Shown here: positions 7,688 through 17,621 of the stretch, one piece after another
Position numbering within the stretch: position 1 is the stretch's first letter
How the letters are laid out: each line of letters begins with the position of its first letter
Position numbers and translations under genes: made by a program
Assembly (NCBI RefSeq): GCF_025993685.1
Contig: NZ_DAJPEN010000001.1
Location: 558,001 to 622,000 of the forward strand
Reading direction: 5' to 3'
Length of the DNA stretch: 64,000 nt
DNA from: Bacteroides mediterraneensis
GTDB lineage: Bacteria; Bacteroidota; Bacteroidia; Bacteroidales; Bacteroidaceae
Notes under the pieces: generated by a model
The model's database searches: none
What the model was told of the DNA's origin: nothing
Seen by the model: the letters and a program-made list of their open reading frames with translations, nothing else

Positions 7688-9877
7688 TTAGCGTACGAAC
7701 AGCAGTTCGCGATATTTCGGAAGCGTCCACATCTGGTCGTCTACAATCAGTTCCAGCTTGTCGATGTGGTAGCGGATTTGTTCCAGCATCGGAGCTACCG
7801 TGTCATGGTAGGCGATGGCTTTTTCACGCTCACTGGCAATGCGGTTGGCCACTTTGCGTGCTTCCACCATTTCATCCACATGTTTCTTGATGAAAGAGGT
7901 ATGTTCGGAAATTGCCTTGATGATGGCCAGGTTCTCTGCCGACAGTGCATGGGCCTCGTTTTCCGGGAACAATGATTTCATCTTGTAGGCATTGTCAATC
8001 AGCTTGGTCTGGTATTCGATGGCTACCGGAACTACGTGGTTCATCACCAAGTCGCCCAAAACGCGGGCTTCAATCTGGATTTTCTTGGTGTACATTTCCC
8101 ATTTCACTTCGTTGCGGGCTTCCAGTTCCTTGCGGTTCATCACACCGGTGGATTCGAACATGCGGATGCTTTCCGGTTTCAGGTAGTTGTCGAATATGAC
8201 CGGACAGCTGGTTTCGCAGTCCAGTCCCCGGCGGGCAGCTTCTTCCTTCCATTCATAGCTGTAACCGTTACCGTCGAAGCGGATGGGTTTGCATTCTTTG
8301 ATGCATTTGCGGATAATCTGGATGATGGCCGAAATTTTCGGTTCACCTTTTTCAATCAGTTCGTCTACTTCTTTTTTGAATTCAATGAGCTGCTCAGCCA
8401 CAGCTGTGTTCAGGGCAATCATGGCACTGGCGCAGTTGGCTTCAGAACCTGGAGCACGGAATTCGAAACGGTTGCCGGTGAAAGCGAACGGAGAAGTACG
8501 GTTACGGTCGGTGTTGTCAATCAACAATTCCGGAATCTGCGGAATGTCGAGTTTCATACCTTGTTTTCCGCCTAAGGAAACCAAGTCATCGTTGGTACTT
8601 TCTTCCAGATGGTCGAGCACCTTGCTCAGCTGGGTTCCCAGGAATGAAGAGATGATGGCGGGAGGTGCCTCGTTGGCCCCCAGGCGGTGTGCGTTGGTGG
8701 CACTCATGATAGAGGCTTTCAGCAGTCCGTTGTGGCGGTATACAGCCATCAGTGTATTGACTACAAACGTGATGAAGCGCAGGTTTTCTTCGGATGTTTT
8801 TCCCGGAGCCATCAGCAATGTGCCTGTGTCCGTGCCCAATGACCAGTTGTTGTGTTTGCCGGAACCGTTGACACCTTTGAATGGTTTTTCATGCAACAAT
8901 ACACGGAACCCATGGTTGCGTGCCACTTTTCTCATGAGCGACATGACCAACATGTTGTGGTCTACGGCCAGGTTGCACTCTTCGTAAATCGGAGCCAGCT
9001 CAAACTGGTTTGGAGCTACCTCATTATGGCGTGTCTTTACCGGAATACCCAATTCAAGAGCCTGGATTTCGAGGTCTTTCATGAAGGCTGCCACACGGGT
9101 TGGGATGGCGCCGAAATAGTGGTCTTCCAGCTGCTGGTTCTTGGAAGCTTCGTGCCCCATCAGCGTACGTCCTGTCAGCAGCAGGTCCGGACGTGCGGCA
9201 TACAGGCCTTCGTCTACCAGGAAATATTCCTGTTCCCATCCCAGGTAAGAAACAATTTTCTTTACAGAAGGGTCGAAATAGTGCATTACGTCGAGGGCCG
9301 CCTTGTTGACTGCGCGCAAAGCTTTCAGCAGCGGAGCCTTGTAGTCGAGCGATTCGCCGGTATAGGCGATGAAGACTGTCGGGATGCACAAGGTGTCGTC
9401 TACCACGAACACAGGTGAGGAAGGATCCCATGCGCTGTAGCCACGTGCTTCAAATGTATTGCGGATACCTCCGTTCGGAAAAGAAGAGCCGTCTGATTCC
9501 TGTTGTACCAGCAGCTTGCCGGAAAATTCTTCCAGCATACCGCCTTTTCCGTCGTGTTCCACGAAAGCATCGTGCTTTTCGGCAGTGCCTTCGGTCAAAG
9601 GCTGGAACCAGTGTGTGTAGTGAGTCACTCCCAGTTCAATGGCCCATTTTTTCATACCTTCGGCTACGGCATTGGCGATGCTGCGGTCGAGGGAAGCTCC
9701 GTTGTCGATTACGTCAATCAGTTTGGCATAGACATTGCTTGGCAAGTACTTGAACATTTTTTCGCGGTTGAACACGTATTTTGCAAAATACTCACTTGGG
9801 CGTTCAGCCGGTGACGGTACTTCTACCGGTTTCTTGTGGAATGCCTTTTCCACAACTCTGAATCTTAATTTAGACAT
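7688..9877 (-). CDS. glnN: Glutamine synthetase type III
   Basis: Condenses glutamate and ammonia with ATP to glutamine. At 729 residues it is far longer than type I enzymes (about 450-470) and matches GSIII, the main glutamine synthetase of many Bacteroidales. Recognisable blocks include GWEQEYFLVD (the metal-binding glutamate region), VKTRHNEVAPNQFELAP, GVNGSGKHNNWS and NRTSPFAFTGNRFEFR. It lies 72 bases downstream of dapL on the same strand, linking two nitrogen-assimilation steps. Cytoplasmic oligomer. Confidence 0.96.
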   Translation of the reverse strand: MSKLRFRVVEKAFHKKPVEVPSPAERPSEYFAKYVFNREKMFKYLPSNVYAKLIDVIDNGASLDRSIANAVAEGMKKWAIELGVTHYTHWFQPLTEGTAEKHDAFVEHDGKGGMLEEFSGKLLVQQESDGSSFPNGGIRNTFEARGYSAWDPSSPVFVVDDTLCIPTVFIAYTGESLDYKAPLLKALRAVNKAALDVMHYFDPSVKKIVSYLGWEQEYFLVDEGLYAARPDLLLTGRTLMGHEASKNQQLEDHYFGAIPTRVAAFMKDLEIQALELGIPVKTRHNEVAPNQFELAPIYEECNLAVDHNMLVMSLMRKVARNHGFRVLLHEKPFKGVNGSGKHNNWSLGTDTGTLLMAPGKTSEENLRFITFVVNTLMAVYRHNGLLKASIMSATNAHRLGANEAPPAIISSFLGTQLSKVLDHLEESTNDDLVSLGGKQGMKLDIPQIPELLIDNTDRNRTSPFAFTGNRFEFRAPGSEANCASAMIALNTAVAEQLIEFKKEVDELIEKGEPKISAIIQIIRKCIKECKPIRFDGNGYSYEWKEEAARRGLDCETSCPVIFDNYLKPESIRMFESTGVMNRKELEARNEVKWEMYTKKIQIEARVLGDLVMNHVVPVAIEYQTKLIDNAYKMKSLFPENEAHALSAENLAIIKAISEHTSFIKKHVDEMVEARKVANRIASEREKAIAYHDTVAPMLEQIRYHIDKLELIVDDQMWTLPKYRELLFVR

Positions 9878-9949
9878 ACTACCTTAATTTCTTATTTAAG
9901 TTGTTTGGTTTTTATATTTGATGTATTGGCTTGTTTGCTGTACAAAAGT

Positions 9950-11179
9950 TTAAAGGCACTGGCAGATTCTCCGGATACCTTCTTCGCACTGGTGCCGGTC
10001 TCCAAATGAAGTCAGTCGCACATACCCTTCGCCGCTGGGGCCGAATCCGACACCGGGCGTACTTACCACATGGGCCTCATACAGCAGCTTGTCGAAAAAC
10101 TTCCATGCTGTCTGGTTGCCCGGTGCCTTTACCCATAAGTAAGGCGCATTGTCTCCTCCAAAGAATTGGATTCCAGTTTTCGCCAACATCTTTTTCATGA
10201 TTTTGGCATTGTCCATGTAATATTTCACCATGGCTTTCACCTGTTCTTTTCCTTCTGGAGTGTAGATGGCTTCGGCTCCTCGTTGGGTGATGTACGAAAC
10301 CCCGTTGAATTTGGTCGATTGCCGTCTGAGCCATAGCTTGTTCAGTTGGATGCGCTCGCCTTCCAAAGTGGCAGCTGTCACTTCTTTGGGGATGACCATG
10401 TATCCGCAGCGCACACCGGTAAAACCGGCTGTTTTTGAGAAGCTTCGGAATTCGATGGCCACCTTTTTGGCTCCTTTTATTTCATAAATGGAATGAGGAA
10501 TGTCCGGGTCTTGAATATACGCCTCGTAGGCAGCATCGAAAATGATGAGTGCATCGTTCTCAATGGCATAATTCACCCATTTTTTGAGTTCGCTTTTTGT
10601 CAGCACGGCTCCCGTAGGATTGTTGGGATAGCATAAATAAATGATGTCGATACGCTGTTTCGGGATTTCGGGAATGAAATTGTTCTCAATACGGCAGGGC
10701 ATGTAGACCACATTGCTCCATTTTCCGTCTTTCTCCAACACTCCCGCTCTTCCGCAGGAAACATTGGAATCGATGTAAGCCGGATAAATAGGGTCGGTAA
10801 CCCCTATGCTGTTATCATGTCGCAGGATGTCGCCGATGTTTCCCGTGTCCGATTTGGAGCCATCGCTGATGAATATCTCATTGCTGTCAAAATTAATACC
10901 ATGTGCCGCATAATCATGTTTCAGGATAGCCTCAATCAAGAAATCATATCCTTGTTCGGGGCCGTATCCTCTGAACGTTTCCGCGTTGCCCAACTCTCCG
11001 GCGGCTTTCTGCATTGCTTCCACACATGCTTTGGGGATAGGTAAGGTCACATCGCCGATTCCCAGATGGATGATACGGGCCTGGGGATGTGTCACTTTAA
11101 AAGAATTTACTCGTTTCACGATATCGGTAAACAAGTAGTTTTCCGGTAATTTGAGCAGGTGTTCGTTGACTAATGCCAT
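9950..11179 (-). CDS. dapL: LL-diaminopimelate aminotransferase
   Basis: A PLP enzyme that converts tetrahydrodipicolinate directly to LL-diaminopimelate for lysine and peptidoglycan synthesis, bypassing the acyl pathways. The 409-residue sequence has the N-terminal IHLGIGDVTLPIP motif, FRGYGPEQGYDFL, the CYPNNPTGAV class I/II signature and the PLP-lysine motif FRSFSKTAGFTGVRCGY. dapF, often adjacent to dapL in relatives, is not visible here. The start at 11179 is the only plausible ATG. Confidence 0.96.
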   Translation of the reverse strand: MALVNEHLLKLPENYLFTDIVKRVNSFKVTHPQARIIHLGIGDVTLPIPKACVEAMQKAAGELGNAETFRGYGPEQGYDFLIEAILKHDYAAHGINFDSNEIFISDGSKSDTGNIGDILRHDNSIGVTDPIYPAYIDSNVSCGRAGVLEKDGKWSNVVYMPCRIENNFIPEIPKQRIDIIYLCYPNNPTGAVLTKSELKKWVNYAIENDALIIFDAAYEAYIQDPDIPHSIYEIKGAKKVAIEFRSFSKTAGFTGVRCGYMVIPKEVTAATLEGERIQLNKLWLRRQSTKFNGVSYITQRGAEAIYTPEGKEQVKAMVKYYMDNAKIMKKMLAKTGIQFFGGDNAPYLWVKAPGNQTAWKFFDKLLYEAHVVSTPGVGFGPSGEGYVRLTSFGDRHQCEEGIRRICQCL

Positions 11180-11198
11180 TTATTTTTCTATTTGCCGG

Positions 11199-11302
11199 CA
11201 AAATTACGAAAATCATGTCATTTTTAAAAATCTGCCCTTGCTTTATTTTCTTATTTTTTGAAATTGATATAAGTCAATTGTGTGGATTTTTTTTTACTTT
11301 TG
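11199..11302. promoter_or_regulatory. Divergent -7 elements for dapL and the YitT gene
   Basis: At 11199-11206 the minus strand reads TAATTTTG (toward dapL), and at 11295-11302 the plus strand reads TACTTTTG (toward the permease). Both fit TAnnTTTG. No clear -33 boxes are seen at canonical spacing. Confidence 0.45.
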
Positions 11303-11332
11303 CATTCGAAATTTTTAAAGAGAATCAAAGAG

Positions 11333-12220
11333 ATGAATCCAGCTTTGCCTGCTACTAGAAAGCAGAAATTATTGAGAGAAACCAAGGATTATTTAATGAT
11401 TGCTTTGGGGATGATTATGTATGGTATCGGATGGACCGTGTTCTTGTTGCCTAGCGACATACCTTCGGGGGCGGTACCAGGAATTGCTTCCATCATTTAT
11501 TGGGGAACGGGTTTTCCGGTACAATATACCTATTTAATTATAAATTTCCTGTTGCTTTTGCTTGCGCTGAAAATTTTAGGTCTTAAGTTTTGTTTGAAAA
11601 CCATTTTTGCGGTTTTCACATTGACTTTTATCTTGAGTGTCATTCAAAAGTTCGTGTCCGGACCGTTGATTCATGATCAGCCATTTATGTCGTGTGTGCT
11701 GGGAGCCTCTTTCTGTGGAGGAGGGATTGGCGTAGCATTTTCGGCTAATGGAAGTACAGGTGGTACGGATATTATTGCGGCTATTGTGAACAAGTATCGT
11801 GACATTACATTGGGAAAGGTTATCTTGATTTGCGACGTGATTATCATATCTTCCAGCTATCTGGTTTTACATAACTGGGAAAAGGTGGTATATGGCTATG
11901 TGGTGTTGTTCATTTCCAGTTTCGTGCTCGACCAGGTGGTGAACAGTGCCCGTCAGTCCGTACAGTTCTTCATCATTTCCAACAAATACGAAGAAATTGG
12001 AGCCCGTATCAATAAGGATTTGCACCGAGGGGTGACTTTTATTGATGGAGTGGGATGTTATACTCACAATGGGGTAAAGATGATGTTTGTACTGGCGAAG
12101 AAAAGAGAGTCCAGCACGATTTTTCGTCTGATTAAGGATATTGATCCCAAGGCTTTTGTATCACAGAGTGCGGTTATTGGTGTATTTGGTGAAGGTTTCG
12201 ACCGTATTAAAGTCAAATAA
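11333..12220 (+). CDS. YitT family membrane protein (DUF161/DUF2179)
   Basis: This 295-residue protein has about five or six transmembrane segments followed by a cytoplasmic DUF2179 domain (from about residue 205: ISNKYEEIGARINKDLHRG). The membrane half has the family's GGxxGxAFxxxGSTGGTDI motif. Function is unknown; the family is widespread and sometimes linked to metabolite transport. The ATG at 11333 was chosen over upstream in-frame codons because the upstream segment overlaps the promoter. A Crp-like regulator follows 24 bases later on the same strand. Confidence 0.85.
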   Translation: MNPALPATRKQKLLRETKDYLMIALGMIMYGIGWTVFLLPSDIPSGAVPGIASIIYWGTGFPVQYTYLIINFLLLLLALKILGLKFCLKTIFAVFTLTFILSVIQKFVSGPLIHDQPFMSCVLGASFCGGGIGVAFSANGSTGGTDIIAAIVNKYRDITLGKVILICDVIIISSSYLVLHNWEKVVYGYVVLFISSFVLDQVVNSARQSVQFFIISNKYEEIGARINKDLHRGVTFIDGVGCYTHNGVKMMFVLAKKRESSTIFRLIKDIDPKAFVSQSAVIGVFGEGFDRIKVK

Positions 12221-12244
12221 GTTTGAAGTAAAGTGAATAGTAGT

Positions 12245-12832
12245 ATGATGACAAATATAGAAGTAGCCAGACTAATGGTATCCGGAATGAAATGTCTTCT
12301 TAGCCGGGAGCAGCTTCACGAACTGGCCGATATATTGACTTGTAGAAAATACAAGAAGGGTGAGCGAATATTGGACGAGGGAGATGTGTGCCGTTCCATG
12401 CTTTATATTGAAAAAGGACTGACACGTCAGTTTTACTTTAAATACGACAAGGATTTGACGGAGCACATAGCTTATGAAGGAGGCGTAGTGATCTGTCTGG
12501 AAAGCTATTTGAAAGAAGAGCCTACACGGTTGATGATTGAAACCTTGGAGCCTACTGTATTATGGGAGATTCCTAAGGACAGATTGGAACTGTTGTCGCA
12601 GGAGGATGCGGCAATCGGAGCATGGTATCGGAGGATTTTTGAACTGTCATTAATTGAGTCACAGGTCAAGGCGGATACTTTGCGGTTTGAACCTGCCCAT
12701 GAGCGTTATAACAAGCTGCTGCAGTTACATCCTGAGATTTTGAAACGTGCTCCGTTGGTTTATATCGCTTCTTTGCTGCAGATGACTCCTGAGACGTTGA
12801 GCAGGGTACGTTCTGCCAGCTTGAACAGCTGA
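12245..12832 (+). CDS. Crp/Fnr family transcriptional regulator
   Basis: This 195-residue protein has an N-terminal cyclic-nucleotide-binding-type beta roll (GERILDEGDVCRSMLYIEKGLTR) and a short C-terminal HTH (YIASLLQMTPETLSRVR). This is typical of Bacteroidetes Crp-like regulators, which often do not bind cAMP. In-frame GTG (12233) and a second ATG (12248) are alternative starts. It lies downstream of the YitT gene and may be cotranscribed. The ligand and targets are unknown. Confidence 0.85.
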   Translation: MMTNIEVARLMVSGMKCLLSREQLHELADILTCRKYKKGERILDEGDVCRSMLYIEKGLTRQFYFKYDKDLTEHIAYEGGVVICLESYLKEEPTRLMIETLEPTVLWEIPKDRLELLSQEDAAIGAWYRRIFELSLIESQVKADTLRFEPAHERYNKLLQLHPEILKRAPLVYIASLLQMTPETLSRVRSASLNS

Positions 12833-12848
12833 TTCTGAAAAACAAATA

Positions 12849-12880
12849 AGGAATGGTCTGTTTAGAACAGTACCATTCCT
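12849..12880. terminator. Hairpin between convergent Crp and repeat-protein genes
   Basis: AGGAATGG and CCATTCCT arms enclose the stop codon of the minus-strand gene. There is no strong T-tract on either side, so terminator function is tentative. Confidence 0.4.
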
Positions 12881-14109
12881 GCTTCAATTACCATTTTCTT
12901 ATCGAAAGCCTGATTACCTTTATAAGTGCGTGTCCATCCGTATCCGCCGGATACGAAAAGGCCGAATTTCTTTGTCAGACTGTATTCCAGGCTGATGCGA
13001 GGTTCCAAGGCATACAGGCGGGCTGGAAATCCTTGGTTCTTATTGTCGAGTGATTCAATGTGGTAATATCCGATGTCGGCACTGAGGTCGAGTTTCTTTG
13101 TCAGGCTGTGATATACACCTGCACGGTAAAATCCACTCACGGAAAGTTTGTTGTCTGTACCCAGGTAATAGGCGCCCGCACCAATCTGTGTGTAGGTAAA
13201 TTTGTTCTTGAAGCGAATAGATACACTTCCTTTGTTGGCATTACCTCCTGATACAATCATCTGTACTCTCGTTGCCGGTTTCAGGTTGATACATCCTATC
13301 TGATGCGCCGTACTGTCTGTACTGATGTTAATCAGTCCAATCTGATACCCTCGTGAGTTACTCTTTGTATTGACGTTTCCTATTCCCAGCTGCACACCTT
13401 TGTTTTCTACACTGTAGTTCAGCAGGGCACTTTGCACACCTTTGTTTTCCACACTGACATTTCCCAAAGCGGCCAGTTGCCATCCTTCGTTGGATTTTCC
13501 GGCCACATTCAATAAAGAGGTCAGCTGTACTCCTCTGGAAGAATTGCCAGACACATTCATCAGTCCGCCGACAATCAGTCCGGCTTGCACATCTTTGCTG
13601 ACATTGGCCAGTCCGGAGATGGCCACTCCTCGAAGATCTTCGCTTACATTGACCAGCCCGGCTACTGCCATACCTTTTATATCCCCTCCGGAGATATTTC
13701 CCAGTCCGGCAATTGAAAGTCCGTAGGCTGACGTTCCCGTGACATTGGTCAGACCGGAAAAGATGAATCCGCAGGCTCTTTTTCCCGTGACATTGGCAAT
13801 ACCGGAAATCTGGACACCGGTAGATTTTAATCCAGCCACATTGACCAGCCCGGATATCTGCATGCCGTATGAATTATAGTGCTGCAAGCTTGAAATGGCA
13901 TTGATGCCCAATCCATTCAGACACGGATAATTGCTGAACAATCCCAGATTCAGATAAGTCCTTTGGGGAAACTTTTTTTTGTTGGTGATATTCAGCGACA
14001 CATTAGGCCCTTTTTTCAGCACACTTTTCTGTTCCTTCTGCTGGGCGGATACAGGTGTTCCCGCCAGGAGGCTTCCCAGCAGGAACACGGATATGAATCT
14101 TAATTTCAT
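12862..14109 (-). CDS. Secreted protein with twelve 16-residue repeats and a C-terminal barrel-like domain
   Basis: This 415-residue protein has a signal peptide (cleavage after PVSA). Residues about 81-264 consist of roughly twelve tandem repeats of the form GxxISGLxNVxGxxxx, with the leading glycine at 82, 98, 114, 130, 146, 161, 177, 193, 209, 224, 238 and 254. The spacing is 16 with a few 14-15-residue units. The C-terminal 130 residues are strand-rich and end in Phe, like an outer-membrane barrel. It resembles surface repeat proteins found in Bacteroidetes and Leptospira. A beta-solenoid feeding into a barrel is my inference; the function is unknown. Confidence 0.8.
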   Translation of the reverse strand: MKLRFISVFLLGSLLAGTPVSAQQKEQKSVLKKGPNVSLNITNKKKFPQRTYLNLGLFSNYPCLNGLGINAISSLQHYNSYGMQISGLVNVAGLKSTGVQISGIANVTGKRACGFIFSGLTNVTGTSAYGLSIAGLGNISGGDIKGMAVAGLVNVSEDLRGVAISGLANVSKDVQAGLIVGGLMNVSGNSSRGVQLTSLLNVAGKSNEGWQLAALGNVSVENKGVQSALLNYSVENKGVQLGIGNVNTKSNSRGYQIGLINISTDSTAHQIGCINLKPATRVQMIVSGGNANKGSVSIRFKNKFTYTQIGAGAYYLGTDNKLSVSGFYRAGVYHSLTKKLDLSADIGYYHIESLDNKNQGFPARLYALEPRISLEYSLTKKFGLFVSGGYGWTRTYKGNQAFDKKMVIEAGMVLF

Positions 14110-14114
14110 TGTAG

Positions 14115-15773
14115 TTATTTGACTTCTTGGTAAAGGAAACGTTTGATACTCTTCTTTGGCGTTTTTTCAAACTCTTCGGGATAAATCTTGACGCGTGCAA
14201 TCTGTGAATAGGCCGGAAGTTCTGCATTGACAGCCAACCGGTTTTCTTCCATGATTCTTTCAATGTCTTCTTTGGTCAGTCCTTGTTTGAATGCCTCGTC
14301 GAAGTCCGGATAAATCAGAGCAGCCAGCTTGTTGTCACTTTGCTGGATGACAATGTTTTCGCATACATAAGGAAGATTGCTTATCTTTTCTTCGATTTCT
14401 TCCGGATAGATGTTCTGGCCGGAAGGTCCGAGCAGCATGTTTTTGCTTCGTCCTTTGATGGTGAGATTGCCCTCCTTGTCCATCACCCCCAAGTCTCCCG
14501 TATGCAGCCAGCCTTCGGCATCAATGGCCTGGGCGGTTGATTCCGGGTTCTTGTAGTATCCCAGCATGACATTTTCTCCTCTTGTGAGAATTTCTCCTAC
14601 CACGTTTTGCGGGTCAGGACTGTCAATCTTGATTTCCATACGGGGAGCAGCTTTTCCGCATGAGCCGGGTTTGTAGCGCCGCCAGTCTTCATAACTGATA
14701 ATCGGGCCACATTCCGTCATTCCGTAACCTACCGTATAAGGGAAATCCAGACTTCTCAACAGGCGTTCCACATCCTGGTTGAAAGCCGCCCCTCCGATGA
14801 TGATTTCATAGAAGTTGCCGCCAAAAGCCTGTACCATGTGTTCGCGTACAGCTTCCTTGATTTTATCATTGATGAGCGGAACCCTCAGCAGAATCTTCAT
14901 TTTCAGCGTTTCCAGTTTGGGCAATACGTTCTTCTTGATAATCTTCTCGATGATAAGCGGAACAGAAATCACAATGTGGGGTTTCACCTCCGTAAAGGCT
15001 TGGAATATGATTTTCGGACTAGGCATACGGGTGAGGAAATAGACGTGACATCCCGCACAGACTTCGTAGATGAACTCGAAAGCCAGTCCGTACATGTGCG
15101 CCATGGGAAGGATGGAGATTACTTTGTTTCCCGGCTGCAAATGCAAGACCTCGAAGGCAAATTGGGTATTGGACCACAGGCTACGATAGGGCAGCATGAC
15201 TCCTTTGGAGAAACTGGTTGTTCCGGAAGTGTAGTTAATCAGGGCCAGTTCTTCGGGAGTATCTCTCCGGTAACTGACATGTTCTTTCCGGAAATTGCGG
15301 GGGAACTTCTTTCCGAACATTTCATTCAAGTGTTCCCGGGCATATTCCAGCTGCTTGCTGCGGCAAACCAGCAGGGTAAAGTCTGTCATCAGGATGATGC
15401 CTTCCAGATTAGGCATTTCGCTTTCGTTCAACGACTCCCATACCACGTCGCCCACAAAAAGCAGGCGGGCATCGGAATGGTTCACGATATTGTGGATGTT
15501 GTCTGCCTTGAATTCATGTAGAATCGGAACGGCTACAGCTCCGTAGGTCAGAATGGCCAGAAAGGCGACTCCCCAGTGCGAACTGTTACGTCCGCACAAG
15601 GCCACTTTGTCGCCCGGCTTGATGCCGCTTTCTTCCAGCAGGATATGTAGTTTCTCTATTTTACGTGCTACGTCCTTATATTGCAAGGTGGCGCCTTTAT
15701 AATCTGTCAGGGCGTCCAGGTCCCAGTTTTTCTTGATACTGTCCTCAATGAAGGCCAGAAAACTTTTTTCCAT
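14115..15773 (-). CDS. AMP-binding long-chain fatty acid--CoA ligase
   Basis: An adenylate-forming enzyme that activates fatty acids with ATP and CoA. The 552-residue protein has the P-loop INYTSGTTSFSKGVML, the GYGMTECGP motif, the GWLHTGDLG motif with the ATP-ribose aspartate, and the hinge KGRSKNMLLGPSGQNIYPEE. The start at 15773 (MEKSFLAFIEDSI) was chosen because a canonical promoter lies just upstream and the extra residues are not family-like. The precise acyl chain length cannot be inferred. Confidence 0.9.
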   Translation of the reverse strand: MEKSFLAFIEDSIKKNWDLDALTDYKGATLQYKDVARKIEKLHILLEESGIKPGDKVALCGRNSSHWGVAFLAILTYGAVAVPILHEFKADNIHNIVNHSDARLLFVGDVVWESLNESEMPNLEGIILMTDFTLLVCRSKQLEYAREHLNEMFGKKFPRNFRKEHVSYRRDTPEELALINYTSGTTSFSKGVMLPYRSLWSNTQFAFEVLHLQPGNKVISILPMAHMYGLAFEFIYEVCAGCHVYFLTRMPSPKIIFQAFTEVKPHIVISVPLIIEKIIKKNVLPKLETLKMKILLRVPLINDKIKEAVREHMVQAFGGNFYEIIIGGAAFNQDVERLLRSLDFPYTVGYGMTECGPIISYEDWRRYKPGSCGKAAPRMEIKIDSPDPQNVVGEILTRGENVMLGYYKNPESTAQAIDAEGWLHTGDLGVMDKEGNLTIKGRSKNMLLGPSGQNIYPEEIEEKISNLPYVCENIVIQQSDNKLAALIYPDFDEAFKQGLTKEDIERIMEENRLAVNAELPAYSQIARVKIYPEEFEKTPKKSIKRFLYQEVK

Positions 15774-15814
15774 ATAATTGTATTTATTGTTTGCACAAAG
15801 TCGGCTCATTTGTG

Positions 15815-15845
15815 CAAAGATACCTTTTTGTTTCAAGTTTGCAAA
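15815..15845 (-). promoter_or_regulatory. Complete -33/-7 promoter for the acyl-CoA ligase
   Basis: On the minus strand TTTG (15845-15842), a 19-base spacer and TATCTTTG (15822-15815) form an exact match to the Bacteroidales promoter consensus. It is the cleanest promoter in the window. Confidence 0.8.
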
Positions 15846-15896
15846 CAAAATAACTCAAAACTATGCGGTCGGGTATGCATTTCGCAAGGGGATGAG

Positions 15897-17597
15897 TCAT
15901 TTTGTTTTTAACTTCAGAATCTTTCCTCCGTAGGCCGGAAGTTCCGTGCAGACCGGACTGTCCGGAGAGAAGCAGATGGTTTCCTGTTTCCCTGAGAGCA
16001 AGTCCTTGCATTTGCATTTCGGGGAGGGAGTCATTTTCAGGTAATCAAAAGCATGCGGAGGGATGTTGACCCCAATCTGTGCGGGAGCATCTCCGAAGTT
16101 TACCATAACCAGCAATACTTCGTTGGCAAATTTCCGTAAGAAGGCATACTGCTTGTGTTCGTTCATCTGCCATCCGTTCAGATTGACATACATCAAATCG
16201 AAAAAGTCACCGTCACTGATGGCCGGTTCATTCTGGCAGATGTGCAACACGGTTTCGTAGAAATGCCGCAATTCCTTTTCTCTTTCATTCAGCAGATGTG
16301 TGTTCCAGCGTCCGTGGTTGTTCCAGCGGAAAATACTGTCCACGCACCAATAGTCGAAAATAGTAGTCCGTCCGTCGCGTCCGCTGAATCCTTCACTGTC
16401 CATGCCTTTTTCGCCTAGTTCCTGACCGAAATAGACCATGACCGGATTTTTTCGCAGACAAGCTGAAACGATGAAGGCTGGGATAGCCTTGAACGGGTCT
16501 TCGGCAAAGAATCCGGAGGCGATGCGTTGTTCGTCGTGGTTTTCCAGGAAATTCAGCATGTGGTCCTGGATGTCGTCCACGCTCTGCCAGCAATGCGTAA
16601 TGCCGGTGGCTGAGGCATAGCCGCAGGTGATGTTTCTCAGCGTATCATAAAGACCCACCTTGTCGTACAAGTAATCAAAGTGTCCATTGTGGATATAGTT
16701 CCGGTATTCGTTGGGATTATAGACCTCGGCAATAAAGATAATATGCGGGTAAGCAGCTTTGATGCGCGGGATGACCCATCCCCAGAATTCGCAGGGCACC
16801 ATCTCTGCCATATCACAGCGGAAACCGTCGATTCCTTTTTCGGCCCAGTAGCTCAGTATCTGCTCCATTTTATGCCAGGTGTCGGGAATCGGGTCGAAGT
16901 GTCCTCCCGTATGGTTGATGTAATCCACTCCATAGTTCAGTTTGACCGTCTCGTACCAGTCGTTCCGGTTAGGCCATGGGTCAAAACGGTCGTTTCCGGT
17001 AGCCTTTGCCGGCATTTCCTCGTATGTCCCCATTTCCGGATTGTGGAAATCTATTTCTCCTCCTAGTTTCTGTCCGGGAATATAGTAGAAATTGTTTTGC
17101 GGGTTGAAATCCTGTGTGCAGTCGTCGTCTTCTCCCAGGTCTTTGACTCCCTGTGGCTTGGCGATGGAATGATACTGGCGTGCCACGTGGTTGGGTACGA
17201 AATCGATAATCATTTTCAGCCCACATTCATGAGTGCGTTTCACCAGCTCCTCGAATTCCTCCATCCGTTTGTCTACATGTTCGGCCAGATCGGGGTCTAC
17301 ATCATAGTAATCGCGGATAGCGTAGGGAGAACCTGCTTTTCCTTTCACGATGGAAGGATGATTTTTCGGTATGCCGTATGCGGTATAATCTGTTTGGGAG
17401 GCGTGGGCCAGCAGTCCGGTGTACCAGATATGGGTAGCCCCCAGTTTCTTGATTTCATGCAAAGCCTGTTTGGTGAAATCTTTCATTTTTCCGCATCCGT
17501 TTGTGGTCAAATCCCCATCGGGCTGGCAAGTCTTGTTCTGGTTGCCGAACAGCCGGGTAAATACCTGATAGATAATGATTTTTTTTGTCGTTTCCAT
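15897..17597 (-). CDS. Alpha-amylase family glycoside hydrolase (GH13)
   Basis: A GH13 TIM-barrel enzyme acting on alpha-glucans. All four conserved regions are visible in the 566 residues: MIIDFVPNH (region I), GFRCDMAEM with the nucleophile Asp (II), FIAEVYNP with the acid/base Glu (III) and LENHDEQR (IV). No signal peptide is present, so it probably acts in the cytoplasm, for example on maltodextrins or glycogen. The C-terminal all-beta domain (from about residue 480) is short. It stands alone, separated from fabD by a terminator. Confidence 0.9.
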   Translation of the reverse strand: METTKKIIIYQVFTRLFGNQNKTCQPDGDLTTNGCGKMKDFTKQALHEIKKLGATHIWYTGLLAHASQTDYTAYGIPKNHPSIVKGKAGSPYAIRDYYDVDPDLAEHVDKRMEEFEELVKRTHECGLKMIIDFVPNHVARQYHSIAKPQGVKDLGEDDDCTQDFNPQNNFYYIPGQKLGGEIDFHNPEMGTYEEMPAKATGNDRFDPWPNRNDWYETVKLNYGVDYINHTGGHFDPIPDTWHKMEQILSYWAEKGIDGFRCDMAEMVPCEFWGWVIPRIKAAYPHIIFIAEVYNPNEYRNYIHNGHFDYLYDKVGLYDTLRNITCGYASATGITHCWQSVDDIQDHMLNFLENHDEQRIASGFFAEDPFKAIPAFIVSACLRKNPVMVYFGQELGEKGMDSEGFSGRDGRTTIFDYWCVDSIFRWNNHGRWNTHLLNEREKELRHFYETVLHICQNEPAISDGDFFDLMYVNLNGWQMNEHKQYAFLRKFANEVLLVMVNFGDAPAQIGVNIPPHAFDYLKMTPSPKCKCKDLLSGKQETICFSPDSPVCTELPAYGGKILKLKTK

Positions 17598-17621
17598 AAT
17601 GAGTCCTTTCTTTGTGGTTGA

